Translations under genes and position numbers: made by a program
In this document: positions 15,889-24,012 of the stretch, in pieces
Layout of the letters: every line of letters starts with the position of its first letter
Numbering within the stretch: the stretch's first letter is position 1
Assembly (NCBI GenBank): GCA_964459445.1
Contig: CAYWMP010000068.1
Location: 1-27,817, forward strand
Source of the DNA: CAYWMP01 sp964459445
GTDB taxonomy: Bacteria > Desulfobacterota > DSM-4660 > Desulfatiglandales > HGW-15
Direction of reading: 5' to 3'
Length of the DNA: 27,817 nt
The notes under the pieces: model-generated
What the model saw: the letters and a program-made list of their open reading frames with translations, nothing else
Database searches by the model: none
What the model was told of the DNA's origin: nothing

Positions 15889-16905
15889 GTGTCATCGGAT
15901 CATTATTTGGTCATCGGAAACGGGCCTGCCGGCCATAAGGCCGCCCATACCCTGAGGGAAAAGGCACCTGACGCACGAGTAACACTTATCAGTAAAGACC
16001 ATGAGAGCTGCTACAGACCCCGTCACCTGCCGGACCTCATTGCCGGGAAAATCGAGGAAGAGGCCCTTTATGAATGCCCCATCGATTCATACAAAGGAAA
16101 AGGCATCAAACTCCGTAGCAGTCAAAGGGTAGTGGACATCAACCTGAGGGATAAGCAGATCCAGCTTGATCATAAAGAGATCCTGTCCTTTAGCGGTGTG
16201 ATCATTGCAGTGGGTGGCGTTCCCCGAATTCCCGGACCCTACGACAGGTTCCGCCATCACCTCCTTACCCTGAAGACGATACATGATGCGGAGGTCTGGG
16301 TGGATAAGCTTTCAAGGGTTGATTCAATTCTTGTGATGGGAGGCGACCTCACATCCCTTGCCGTTACCAAAGCACTGCTACAGCTCAAGAAGAAGGTGTA
16401 TTTCATGTTGAATGATGATGCCCTTTGGCCGATTCGGTGTAATGATGCTTTGTTTGAGGATGTGGCCCAGAAGCTCAGCCAGAGGGACGTCGAGGTGTTG
16501 CAACACAGACAACTCAATAACATCGATCGCCTCTCGAATGATGCCTATGAAGTCGATGTCGAGGGACGAAAAATCCAGGTGGGCATCATCGGCGCCTTTT
16601 TCGGCCTCACTCCGGATATCCAATTCCTTGCCGGAAAAGGATTACGCATCGACCGGGGCATCCTTGTGAATCAATTCCTCAACACGGGTTTTGAAGGCGT
16701 GTATGCGACAGGAGATTGTGCTCAGATCTACCATCCTGAGATCCGGGACTACTGGGTTTCCATCGGTCACGAAAATGCAGTCAATTTAGGACATGTGGCC
16801 GCCTCGAATCTTGCGGGTGAAAAAGTGGAGGCCGAAGTGGCTACAGAAAGCGTCTTCGACGTACAAGGGATCAAGGTTAATACCTCCTGGTGGATGGAGT
16901 TCTAA
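15889..16905 (+). CDS. FAD-dependent NAD(P)H:acceptor oxidoreductase (pyridine nucleotide-disulfide reductase fold)
   Basis: FAD-binding VIGNGPAGHKAA is at the N-terminus, IIAVGGVPRIPG marks the end of the first domain, and YATGDCAQI is the second FAD contact. HENAVNLGHVAASNLAG near the C-terminus is typical of NADH oxidase/nitrite reductase-like flavoproteins. The NAD-binding site is degenerate (VMGGDLTSLAV instead of GxGxxG), so the donor may not be a pyridine nucleotide bound in the usual way. I choose the GTG at 15889, two bases after the preceding stop, because GGAGGG lies just upstream; an ATG at 15850 in frame would overlap the previous gene by 38 bases. No redox-active CxxxxC pair is present. 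Tight coupling to the GltD-like gene suggests a joint complex. Confidence 0.82.
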   Translation: MSSDHYLVIGNGPAGHKAAHTLREKAPDARVTLISKDHESCYRPRHLPDLIAGKIEEEALYECPIDSYKGKGIKLRSSQRVVDINLRDKQIQLDHKEILSFSGVIIAVGGVPRIPGPYDRFRHHLLTLKTIHDAEVWVDKLSRVDSILVMGGDLTSLAVTKALLQLKKKVYFMLNDDALWPIRCNDALFEDVAQKLSQRDVEVLQHRQLNNIDRLSNDAYEVDVEGRKIQVGIIGAFFGLTPDIQFLAGKGLRIDRGILVNQFLNTGFEGVYATGDCAQIYHPEIRDYWVSIGHENAVNLGHVAASNLAGEKVEAEVATESVFDVQGIKVNTSWWMEF

Positions 16906-16936
16906 CCAGGTCAATCATATAATTCGCTTCAACTTT

Positions 16937-16954
16937 TTAATCAACGTTGATTAA
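16937..16954. promoter_or_regulatory. 18-bp perfect palindrome
   Basis: TTAATCAACGTTGATTAA is its own reverse complement. It lies 32 bases after the preceding gene's stop and about 270 bases before korA. It could be an operator for a dimeric regulator; no regulator is identified. Confidence 0.4.
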
Positions 16955-17129
16955 TTCTTCGACGTCTCAAGTAATGCGAGTGTTCAGGGGTTCAGTGTTC
17001 AGAATTCAGGCTGCCGAAAGCTTCCCTCTCGGTCGTGAGTTCGGGGCAGAACGGCAGGTCGAACGAAAGGGATGATATCCACGCAGATTGATGAAGCATC
17101 TACGTGCTCCTCTTGAAGAGTGGAGGCGC

Positions 17130-17164
17130 TTGATCTGAATTCCCCTCTCAGGAATTCAGATCAA
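17130..17164. other. Strong hairpin upstream of korA
   Basis: TTGATCTGAATTCC (17130-17143) is followed by a 7-nt loop and its exact reverse complement GGAATTCAGATCAA (17151-17164). It has no U-tract, so it is not a standard terminator. It may be a 5'-leader structure or a repeat. Confidence 0.55.
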
Positions 17165-17221
17165 ATTCTCTGTGCCCTTTGTGTACTCTGTGAGAGACAA
17201 AATTTGGGAATGGATTGTATT

Positions 17222-18982
17222 ATGGGAAAAGTTGATATCACCATCGAAATATGCGGAATGTCGGGTGATGGAACGATCGCCGCAGGCGGTCTTTTAAATG
17301 AAGCCATGTCAAGGGCGGGATACTCCGTGCTTGCCTTTGACTCATACCCGGCCGAGATTCGAGGTTTTGGGAGATGCGTAACACGGTCTCGCATCGGTGA
17401 TGGTGAGATGCTCGCCCTGGGTGACGAAACCCATGTTTTGATTTCCCTTGACGATGAGCAATCCCTCTCCCGTGTTTCGGGTCTGGCGGACAAGGCCACT
17501 GTGTTCTTCGACAATAACCCGCCCGCCTATGTTAAAGAAAATCAGTCCATTGCGGCCCATGTGGAGCCTGGCGTCAACCTCTACGGTGTCCCTTTTGCGG
17601 ATATCGCTGCCGAAGCGACCGGCAGCAAAAGAGGACGAAATCTTGCAGCCCTTGGGGGATTCGCCGCAGTTTTTGGAGTACCCAAAGAACCATTCAAAGA
17701 AGCTATCACACAGAAGTTCGCTCCAAAGGGAGATAAAGTATTGGGGTCCAACCTCAAGAGTTTCGACGCCGGTTATCAATATGCCCTCAATCACTTCGAA
17801 GGACGCATTTTTAAAATCCTTACCCGTCCTTTAGAAACCGGGGAACACAAGAAATTATTGCTTTCAGGGAATGTAGCTATTGCACAGGGCGCCCTGGATG
17901 CAAACCTGATGCTCTATTTTGGTTATCCGATTACGCCGGCCACCCCCATCATGGAATACCTGGCCAAGGTCCTGCCCGATCAAGGCGGTAAGGTTGTGCA
18001 GATGGAAGATGAAATTGCTTCCATTGGGGCCGTCCTAGGAAGCTTCTATGCTGGAAAGAGGGCCATGACCGCTACATCAGGCCCCGGCTTCGCTCTTATG
18101 ACTGAGCTGATCACCCACGGTGTGATGTCGGAAACCCCGGCTGTGATTGTCAACGCCCAGCGTGGAGGGCCTGCCACCGGCCTGCCCACAAAGACAGAGC
18201 AGTCGGACCTTCACGCCTCGGTCTTTGGCGGCCCCGGTGATTCCGCCCGCATCGTTATCGCCCCTACCAATGCCCTGGAATGCTACCACTATACACTCAA
18301 GAGCTTTCAATTAGCCGAGAAATACCAGACACCCGTAGTGGTGCTCACGGATTTTTTTCTAGATAATCGCGTGGAAAACGTAGAAATGCCCAAGGCATCG
18401 GAAAAGAATACGGCCGATTGGAACGTCTATCCCGGGAAATCGACAAAAGGTTCTTACGAACGTTTTGAAATCACGGAATCCGGCATCTCACCCCGATCTG
18501 TCCCCGGTATGGAAGGATACCTCTTTGCAGCTACCGGCCTGGAGCATTCGGAAAACGGGGTTCCCACCTATACGGCTCAAAACCATAGTTTGATGAGTGA
18601 AAAACGCCACCGAAAGATTCAAGGCGCTTTGAAGGATCTGCCTGCGCCTGTGGCGTTTTCAAAGGACGGTAATTTGGATGTCGGTGTCGTGACCTGGGGA
18701 TCGACCTTCGGCTCGGCGCTAGAGGCGGCAGGAAAGGCTGAGCAGGAGGGTCTCAAGGTAGGGGCTTTAAAGGTCACCGCGCTTTCCCCATTCCATGCGG
18801 AGCCCATCCGGGCTTTCATGGCCAGGTGTAAAGAGGTCTTGATTCCCGAACTCAACTACGAGGGGCAGTTTGCCAATCTAGTGGGTCATTTGCACAAAAA
18901 GGATGTGGTGCGATTGAATGAGGCCACAGGCATACCTATGTCCCCATCTACTATTTTCAACAAAATAAAGGACCTTATATGA
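17222..18982 (+). CDS. korA: 2-oxoacid:ferredoxin oxidoreductase, fused gamma-alpha subunit
   Basis: The first ~185 residues are a gamma domain (EICGMSGDGTIAAGGLLNEA, SYPAEIRGFGRC). From about residue 210 the alpha subunit follows: GNVAIAQGALDANLMLYFGYPITPATPIMEYL, MEDEIASIGAVLGSFYAGKRAMTATSGPG, QRGGPATGLPTKTEQSDL, ending with the alpha C-terminal GHLHKKDVVRLNEATG. This is the architecture of KorA-type 2-oxoglutarate (or related 2-oxoacid) ferredoxin oxidoreductases, which make acyl-CoA, CO2 and reduced ferredoxin. Substrate cannot be proven from sequence. The start at 17222 (MGKVDITIEI) is chosen at the onset of the gamma domain. It overlaps korB by four bases (ATGA). No delta ferredoxin subunit is adjacent; the ferredoxin domain of the GltD-like protein could serve. 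Confidence 0.9.
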   Translation: MGKVDITIEICGMSGDGTIAAGGLLNEAMSRAGYSVLAFDSYPAEIRGFGRCVTRSRIGDGEMLALGDETHVLISLDDEQSLSRVSGLADKATVFFDNNPPAYVKENQSIAAHVEPGVNLYGVPFADIAAEATGSKRGRNLAALGGFAAVFGVPKEPFKEAITQKFAPKGDKVLGSNLKSFDAGYQYALNHFEGRIFKILTRPLETGEHKKLLLSGNVAIAQGALDANLMLYFGYPITPATPIMEYLAKVLPDQGGKVVQMEDEIASIGAVLGSFYAGKRAMTATSGPGFALMTELITHGVMSETPAVIVNAQRGGPATGLPTKTEQSDLHASVFGGPGDSARIVIAPTNALECYHYTLKSFQLAEKYQTPVVVLTDFFLDNRVENVEMPKASEKNTADWNVYPGKSTKGSYERFEITESGISPRSVPGMEGYLFAATGLEHSENGVPTYTAQNHSLMSEKRHRKIQGALKDLPAPVAFSKDGNLDVGVVTWGSTFGSALEAAGKAEQEGLKVGALKVTALSPFHAEPIRAFMARCKEVLIPELNYEGQFANLVGHLHKKDVVRLNEATGIPMSPSTIFNKIKDLI

Positions 18983-19776
18983 AAACCTCAGGCAAAGTAC
19001 TTGCCGATAAAGTCACAAAAATAAAGGAGTCTCGGAAGTTCTCCGTTCGATCCGAGAATCTGCCGACCTGGTGTCCGGGATGCGGTTATTTCGGCATCCA
19101 CCAAGGCATAAACGGCGCGATTAAGGCCTTGAACCTGCCCTATCACATGGTTACCACAGTATCGGGAATCGGGTGCGCCGGGCGTTATCCCTTTTTCGCC
19201 AACACTTACGGCCTTCATACGGTTCATGGCCGTTCCCTGCCGGTTGCAACAGGGGTAAAGCTGGGGAATCCGGAATTGACCGTATTTGCCGTAGGGGGAG
19301 ATGGCGACGGCTTGGGTATCGGCGGCGGTCATTTGCCCCACATTGCGAGACGGAATATTGACGTCAACTATGTTCTTTTCGATAATTCCATCTATGGGCT
19401 GACTAAAGGCCAACCTTCTCCCAGTTCGCCCGTCGGATTCAAGACCAAGGCTTCTCCCAGAGGCACCTTTGAAAAGCCCCTTGACGGCACCCTTATGGCC
19501 CTATCCTATGATGCATCCTTTGTGGCGCGACTATTTGCGGGCGATCCGGAGAGCATCACCGCGGCCCTGGTCGAAGGCATCAGGCACAAAGGTTTTTCAT
19601 TTTTCCATGTCTATACCTCCTGCGTGACCTTTGATAAACGGTTCAAGACCTGGGATCACCTCAAGGAATGGGTGCATCCCCTTCCTGAAACCCACGATCC
19701 GACCAACAGAAAAGCGGCCATCATGCAGGCCCTTGACGACCAGTTCAGTCTTGGCATCCTTTATCGAGGGGAATGA
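18979..19776 (+). CDS. korB: 2-oxoacid:ferredoxin oxidoreductase beta subunit
   Basis: The 265-residue TPP-binding subunit carries WCPGCGYFGI (C32, C35), SGIGCAGRYPFF, and the diphosphate-binding GGDGDGLGIGGGHLPHIARRN with the later Asn in VLFDNSIYGLTKGQPSPSS. The short length and missing third cluster-ligand region fit KorB. With the fused alpha-gamma gene it makes a complete heterodimeric enzyme for ferredoxin-linked 2-oxoacid oxidation, or reductive carboxylation if run in reverse. It is translationally coupled to korA. A loose stem (AGGGGTC 19817-19823 with GACCCCT 19867-19873, plus TTCATTC/GAATGAA inside) follows and may end the transcript. Confidence 0.93.
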   Translation: MKTSGKVLADKVTKIKESRKFSVRSENLPTWCPGCGYFGIHQGINGAIKALNLPYHMVTTVSGIGCAGRYPFFANTYGLHTVHGRSLPVATGVKLGNPELTVFAVGGDGDGLGIGGGHLPHIARRNIDVNYVLFDNSIYGLTKGQPSPSSPVGFKTKASPRGTFEKPLDGTLMALSYDASFVARLFAGDPESITAALVEGIRHKGFSFFHVYTSCVTFDKRFKTWDHLKEWVHPLPETHDPTNRKAAIMQALDDQFSLGILYRGE

Positions 19777-19938
19777 GGGGCCAGGAGCACGGAGCAGGGG
19801 GCAAGGAGCAAAAGATAGGGGTCAAGTTTTCATTCTTCACGCTTGATTTTTTTTGTCAGGAATGAAGACCCCTTTGTTCTTCTTTTTACTCCATCAACTC
19901 GTCTGTTTGAGGCGGAGCTTCGCTAACTATCTGAACCT

Positions 19939-21021
19939 TTAATCTTTGAGGAAGTCTCTGACCACTTGGCCAAAATACTCAGACTTCTCAGCAAAAACAA
20001 AATGTCCTACTCCGGAAATCATTTCTTTTTCTGAATTTGGAATCAATTCTGCGTACTCTTCACTCATGCTTGCAGGATAAACATCTTCTTCTCCATGAAC
20101 AACGAGAGTTTCGGCCTTAATATCTTTTAACTTGTCTCTATAATCATATTTCCGTCCCAAGCTGAGATATATGGCGTGCGCCACCCATCCCCCAACTTGA
20201 TCTGTCTGCCCTGATTTGCGCTTGATGTGGAGTGGAACCTCAGTGCCTTTCTGCTCAGCAGCTTCCAAATAGAATTCGCCATATTCCATGTTTAACGCAG
20301 CCAATTCCTTTTCGCTCTTTGTAAATATCTTTCCGTAGTCTAAATACTTTTTGAGCCAGTCATCAAAATCCTTTTTCTTCTCATCAGAAAGATAGTCTTT
20401 GACCACAGCAATGCCATCATTATCTGCAGGAAGTTTTAATACGCCAGCTGGTGATATGAGTATCATTTTTTCAACATGTTCGGGAAATTCGATCGCATAA
20501 AGCGTGGCAATAAACCCACCGTAGGAATGACCGACCAGCGTCATTTTCCTCGCTTTCAAGATTTTTCTTAGGCGCTCTATATCTGCAATTTGTTGTTCCA
20601 TGCCTAGCTTATCTATTAATGTGATCATGTTCTTGTAGTAATTCTTGGATTCGAATTTATCAAAAGGACGCGTTGATTCGCCGCATCCTCTTTGGTGATA
20701 GTAATAAAACTTGTATCCTTTAACATGTTTCAATCCTTCCCAGGGTTTAAGAGGCGGAATACCTGGGCCACCGTGAATTATTAGAACTGGTTCACCTTCC
20801 CCTTCTGTGAAATGATAGATTTTGGTTTTGTCATCAACTTGCAAGTATCCTTCTTCCACGCCTTGCTGAGACGGAGGTGTTGTAAAGGTTTTCAAATCAT
20901 CTCGTGCGCTTAAGACGCCAGGTTTATATGCCGGTCTTGACGTCAAGACATAGAACGCCACGCCCACCGCGATCAGAATTAGAACTACTATCAGTAATGC
21001 TATCATTAGTTTTCTTTTCAT
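19939..21021 (-). CDS. Membrane-anchored alpha/beta hydrolase, proline iminopeptidase-like
   Basis: The 360-residue product has an N-terminal membrane helix or uncleaved signal (residues 5-26), so the catalytic domain probably faces outward. HGGPG (83-87) is the oxyanion region, YHQRGCGEST (108-117) resembles the DQRGxGxS of proline iminopeptidases, and Ser166 in GHSYGG is the nucleophile. Asp313 in HGEEDVYP and His340 in GVGHFVF complete the triad. The D-to-H change in the DQRG motif is unusual. AGGAGAG precedes the ATG. It stands alone between the korAB operon and a terminator. An aminopeptidase role is plausible, but esterase or lactonase activity is not excluded. Confidence 0.85.
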   Translation of the reverse strand: MKRKLMIALLIVVLILIAVGVAFYVLTSRPAYKPGVLSARDDLKTFTTPPSQQGVEEGYLQVDDKTKIYHFTEGEGEPVLIIHGGPGIPPLKPWEGLKHVKGYKFYYYHQRGCGESTRPFDKFESKNYYKNMITLIDKLGMEQQIADIERLRKILKARKMTLVGHSYGGFIATLYAIEFPEHVEKMILISPAGVLKLPADNDGIAVVKDYLSDEKKKDFDDWLKKYLDYGKIFTKSEKELAALNMEYGEFYLEAAEQKGTEVPLHIKRKSGQTDQVGGWVAHAIYLSLGRKYDYRDKLKDIKAETLVVHGEEDVYPASMSEEYAELIPNSEKEMISGVGHFVFAEKSEYFGQVVRDFLKD

Positions 21022-21128
21022 TTCTAATCTCTCCTTAGCTTTCTTGTTTCCATTCTGTCGCTAAAACTCGAACGAACGTCGAAAAAGCGACATCTTACCC
21101 ATCAGCGACTGGAGGACCACTTGATGGC

Positions 21129-21161
21129 AAAAGGCCCTACAGCTTCAGCTGCAGGGCCTTT
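21129..21161 (-). terminator. Intrinsic terminator of the MerR/GyrI unit
   Basis: AAAGGCCCT.CAGCT and AGCTG.AGGGCCTTT pair over about 14 bases with a short loop (one G-T wobble). On the minus strand the stem is followed by TTTT. It lies 12 bases after the regulator's stop codon. Confidence 0.75.
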
Positions 21162-21172
21162 CAGTCCAGAAC

Positions 21173-21979
21173 CTACTCCTCAATCAGAATCTGGAGTTCG
21201 GTCAGGTAGTTTTTGGGGTTCCCTTTCAAGATCAGGCCCGGCCCTTTGATGAAGACTTCGCGTGTAGGTACTTTGGCCTTCCAGCCCTTCTCATTGATGT
21301 GGCCAAAGATCTTTTTATAGGAATCCCCGAGCTTTTCATAGGGGCCTTTATGGATCAAAGAAACGCATTTGCCGCCGGGCAATTCTCTAACCGAGATTCC
21401 AGGTGAATCCATCCCCTTTCGAACAGGAAAGCATGGCTCAAAATCCGCATCCTCTTCTTTGTATTCATGATCATAAAAAAGAGACATCGGCTTTCCAACG
21501 ATGAAACGACCAACGGCCTTGCCCAGGATCTGGAACCCTTTTCCTGTCTCTTCATACCTTCCTTTCATGCGATAACCGGCAATCAACATGGTTTCGATCT
21601 TTTTTTCTTCGATTTCAAACTCCCGATACGTCTCCGTGGCGACTCCCCTTTCTCTTTTAATGATATCTTCAATCGATCTCGATATTTCAGCAAATCGGGT
21701 TATCTTAGACTGGATTTCCTCCCGTTTTTTCTCAAGATGCTCAACAATATCCGATTCGTCCTTGTATCCCTCCAGGATTTGCTTGATCTCGGTGAGGCTG
21801 AAATCGAACCGCTTTAGGATTTTGATGGCCCTTGCGGTCTCATAATTTTTCTCATCGTAATATCGATAACCTGTGAATTCATCGACCATCGAAGGCATGA
21901 GTATCCCTTTTTCGTGATAGAGTCGAAGTGACTTGATTGAAAGGTTCGTCATTTTTGAAAAATCGCCTATACCAAACAT
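21173..21979 (-). CDS. MerR-family regulator with C-terminal GyrI-like effector-binding domain
   Basis: Residues 1-70 form a MerR winged helix (FGIGDFSKMTNLSIKSLRLYHEKGIL, GYRYYDEKNYE). A coiled-coil dimerisation helix follows (about 80-125), then a GyrI-like/Bac_rh_bind effector domain (about 130-268) with SVRELPGGKCVSLIHKGPYEKLGDSYKKIFGHI. This is the BltR/BmrR layout of multidrug-responsive activators. I start at the ATG at 21979, where AGGA lies upstream and homology begins; an upstream ATG at 22024 would add 15 residues without family similarity. It sits 64 bases downstream of a free-standing GyrI-like gene on the same strand. The ligand is unknown. Confidence 0.88.
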   Translation of the reverse strand: MFGIGDFSKMTNLSIKSLRLYHEKGILMPSMVDEFTGYRYYDEKNYETARAIKILKRFDFSLTEIKQILEGYKDESDIVEHLEKKREEIQSKITRFAEISRSIEDIIKRERGVATETYREFEIEEKKIETMLIAGYRMKGRYEETGKGFQILGKAVGRFIVGKPMSLFYDHEYKEEDADFEPCFPVRKGMDSPGISVRELPGGKCVSLIHKGPYEKLGDSYKKIFGHINEKGWKAKVPTREVFIKGPGLILKGNPKNYLTELQILIEE

Positions 21980-22043
21980 CTTGATATGTCCTTTAGTGCA
22001 ATCGTAATAATTCACCGGGGTCACATTCTTGATACGTGAAATC

Positions 22044-22655
22044 TCAATCCATTGGCTGTCTGATAACTGTCTTTAATCTTTTAGGCACGGTTCGACGAAT
22101 ATCACTTAGGTAAATCTCATGATGTTTGCCCGATATCTGGAATCCCTTGTCTCGAATATAGGAATGAACCTTTTCAATGGTCGGCGCCTCTTCTGAATAG
22201 GAGCCTATGTGCATGATCTGCGCTGCTCGATCCTCGTGAAAGGGCTCCAATCGCATTTTGGGCAAGGCAGGGAGGTCTTTCTTTTTTTTGACCTGCTCCA
22301 TGGCTTCCAGATATAGATCCTTTGTTATGAAATCAGGTTGCATCATTATGAGTTTCCAAATCCATTCATCTTTCCTGTTCTCCCTAAAGGCCATCAAATC
22401 GTCCGCCCACCATAATCCCTCCGGCGGCATAACACTGTAGTCGATTCCAAGCTCTCCCCTTTTGATCATGAACTTCAAGGTATAGGAGACACTGAACAGG
22501 GCCTCTATGGCCTGTTGGAATGCCTTTGATGTGTTTGGATCTCCTGCGCCGTCAATCTTGAGGAAATTCATTTGGGGCACATCGACCTCCATGACTTCCT
22601 TTGCAGAGGGCTTGTATAGGTGTTTGAGCTCTTTTTTGTGGTCCAGCTTTTTCAT
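22044..22655 (-). CDS. Stand-alone GyrI-like small-molecule-binding protein
   Basis: About 203 residues from the ATG at 22655, which has a strong AAGGAGG site at proper spacing; an in-frame ATG at 22694 lacks one. The sequence shows the GyrI-like fold of the type with FLKIDGAGDPN near residue 32, PPEGLWWADD, and LEPFHEDRAAQIMHIGSYSEEAPTIEKVHSYI. This superfamily binds hydrophobic small molecules, and some members hydrolyse cyclopropanoid toxins. It is the first gene of a unit with the MerR/GyrI regulator, so the two may sense or neutralise the same compound. That link is inference. Confidence 0.85.
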   Translation of the reverse strand: MKKLDHKKELKHLYKPSAKEVMEVDVPQMNFLKIDGAGDPNTSKAFQQAIEALFSVSYTLKFMIKRGELGIDYSVMPPEGLWWADDLMAFRENRKDEWIWKLIMMQPDFITKDLYLEAMEQVKKKKDLPALPKMRLEPFHEDRAAQIMHIGSYSEEAPTIEKVHSYIRDKGFQISGKHHEIYLSDIRRTVPKRLKTVIRQPMD

Positions 22656-22788
22656 TCTTGACCTCCTTATCCCAATATTTTCCGTCATTTTCAAGACACC
22701 GGCTCTTCATTCATGATCGTTTTACGGTCTGCCCCAAGGGGAGAGTCAAGAAAAAAATAGAATCCTTTCGCGACACTTCTTCAAGATC

Positions 22789-23001
22789 TTGGGGCCCTTT
22801 GGCTCCAACCAAGCGGAAGCAAAGCCAGAGGCAGCGGTTCGGTGGGTACTCCGAGAATCTCCCCTCTTCGCCGTGTTCTGTTCAAAACAAACCGGGGAGC
22901 AGTTTTTTGCACCCGAAACCGTAGAGCATATCCAGGAGATCATCAAGAGCAACAAAGAACCTGACCAGTACATCGAGACCCCCGTCTATAAATACGCATG
23001 A
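22789..23001 (+). pseudogene. Remnant resembling the C-terminus of a YgiT-type zinc-finger protein
   Basis: The open frame ends CSKQTGEQFFAPETV...IETPVYKYA. This recalls the second half of short YgiT-type zinc-finger antitoxins, where CxxCGEQYF..PETV...TPVY is usual. Here the second Cys is Thr and the first CxxC half is absent; upstream sequence in this frame is not similar to the family. I regard it as a decayed fragment. It lies next to a toxin-antitoxin-like pair. The family call is from memory and tentative. Confidence 0.35.
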
Positions 23002-23232
23002 AGCATGTCTAAACAGCCTCTCCACTCTAACAGCCTCCAGACTGAAGCCCCGGTGAAATGCCTTTCCTTGACCTTTATATCAGCATTATAGCCCGGCACC
23101 GAGTGTTCTCTGCCGTTGATGAGTTTTTCCCCTTCCCGAAATAATCCTCCTTTTACTCCTCCATTTCTGCAAAGAAGAATCAGGGTTATCCAGTCAATTA
23201 TATTTGGAGGTTGCTTAGAAACTGTATACCAA
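23002..23232. other. Intergenic stretch, nothing recognised
   Basis: No gene or repeat stands out. A minus-strand frame stays open across it, but its codon pattern and product match nothing I know. The operator of the next genes begins at 23233. Confidence 0.4.
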
Positions 23233-23266
23233 TGTTGTAGTGTTTGACAACACCCACAAATGTTGT
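23233..23266. promoter_or_regulatory. Three-half-site operator of the DUF6516/HTH pair
   Basis: TGTTGT (23233-23238), ACAACA (23247-23252) and TGTTGT (23261-23266) alternate in orientation with exactly 8 bases between neighbours. They therefore form two overlapping inverted repeats that share the middle half-site. The middle and right copies fall between the -35 and -10 elements, a position suited to repression by the antitoxin. Confidence 0.65.
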
Positions 23267-23272
23267 TATTAT
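23244..23272 (+). promoter_or_regulatory. Near-consensus sigma70-type promoter, probably leaderless transcript
   Basis: A perfect TTGACA at 23244-23249 is spaced 17 bases from TATTAT at 23267-23272. Transcription would begin at about 23279-23280, on or next to the ATG at 23280, so the message should have no 5' leader. No ribosome binding site precedes that ATG, which agrees. Confidence 0.7.
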
Positions 23273-23279
23273 CACCAAC

Positions 23280-23561
23280 ATGAATACCGACCTGATGCTC
23301 AACGAGCGTCACGCCGTCTCTGAAAACGCTTTTGTGGAAATGATGGTGTGGCACCTGCCTTCGCATGTTTCAGGAAGCCACCACGGCTTTAAGTATAGAC
23401 TCGCCCTCGTGGTGAATGGTCAATGCGTCCTGCGCTACGACAACGAAGCAGGCAAAGGTGATCACAAGCACATGGGCGAGGATGAAATCCCATACGTTTT
23501 CACCACGCCGCAAGCCCTTCTCGATGATTTCTGGAGCGACGTGGACAATTGGAGGCCTTAA
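23280..23561 (+). CDS. DUF6516 family protein, putative toxin of a toxin-antitoxin pair
   Basis: The 93-residue product shows the DUF6516 pattern: an N-terminal strand with FVEMMVWHLP, then FKYRLALVVNGQCVLRYDNEAGKGDHKHMGEDEIPYVFTTP and a closing LLDDFWSDVDNWRP. Conserved YDNE and GDH residues could be catalytic. The family is regularly encoded with a small HTH protein, as here, and is thought to be a toxin; its activity is not known to me. The start is at 23280, directly after the promoter; an upstream alternative start would lie inside the -35 box. The partner gene starts one base after its stop. Confidence 0.8.
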   Translation: MNTDLMLNERHAVSENAFVEMMVWHLPSHVSGSHHGFKYRLALVVNGQCVLRYDNEAGKGDHKHMGEDEIPYVFTTPQALLDDFWSDVDNWRP

Positions 23562-23562
23562 A

Positions 23563-23904
23563 ATGCGTACCGTTACATTAGTAATCTCTTCCCGTGAAAA
23601 AATTAACCGCCGCATCCTCCGAGCGTTCGGGGGAGAATCGCAAGGAACGTTCATTAGCTTCGAGTCGCCTGCACTTCTTTTCAAGGTACTTACGACCAAA
23701 CGCTGGGAGTTGCTCAAGGTCATGACCGGCGCAGGACCCATATCGATTCGGGAGACAGCACGCCGTCTGGGGAGGGACGTAAAAGCTGTTCATGGTGATG
23801 TTCACGCGCTTTTGAATGTGGGCATATTGCAAAAGAACGATAAAGGCCGCATCGAATTCCCGTTTGACGCCGTGCATGTGGATTTCATGCTGAAAGCTGC
23901 TTGA
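23563..23904 (+). CDS. HTH DNA-binding protein (HVO_A0114-type), putative antitoxin
   Basis: 113 residues from the ATG at 23563, one base after the DUF6516 stop codon, implying coupled translation. The middle has a winged helix: KRWELLKVMTGAGPISIRETARRLGRDVKAVHGDVHALLNVGIL, followed by a beta wing with GRIEFPFDAVHVDF. The family is known as putative antitoxin/regulator paired with DUF6516 or similar small toxins. It is the natural candidate to bind the TGTTGT/ACAACA operator upstream. Frames that start further upstream overlap the toxin gene and lack homology. Confidence 0.8.
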   Translation: MRTVTLVISSREKINRRILRAFGGESQGTFISFESPALLFKVLTTKRWELLKVMTGAGPISIRETARRLGRDVKAVHGDVHALLNVGILQKNDKGRIEFPFDAVHVDFMLKAA

Positions 23905-24012
23905 GTTGGCTCCGATTGACAACAGCATACAGGCGGAAGGGCTATATCCTATCGATTCGTGCGATCAGTTCAACGTGAGCATTTTTGATCGCAGGGGATG
24001 AAAGGGCGGGGC

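Larger units (their letters stand above)
16906..17221. other. Intergenic region before korA with palindromes
   Basis: No gene is called. It contains an 18-bp perfect palindrome (16937-16954), a 'gttcag' repeat near 16981-17010 and a strong hairpin at 17130-17164. The stretch after it (about 17165-17205) stays open in frame with korA but reads as the dispersed 'ctgtgccctttgtgtactctgtgag' repeat, so the korA start is placed at 17222. Confidence 0.55.

Noticed and set aside
17120..17221. N-terminal extension of korA
   Set aside because: It spans a perfect hairpin and a dispersed 'ctgtgccctttgtgtactctgtgag' repeat; homology starts at 17222.
22986..23366. Minus-strand frame over the TA promoter
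   Set aside because: It overlaps a clear promoter and the start of the DUF6516 gene and resembles no known family.
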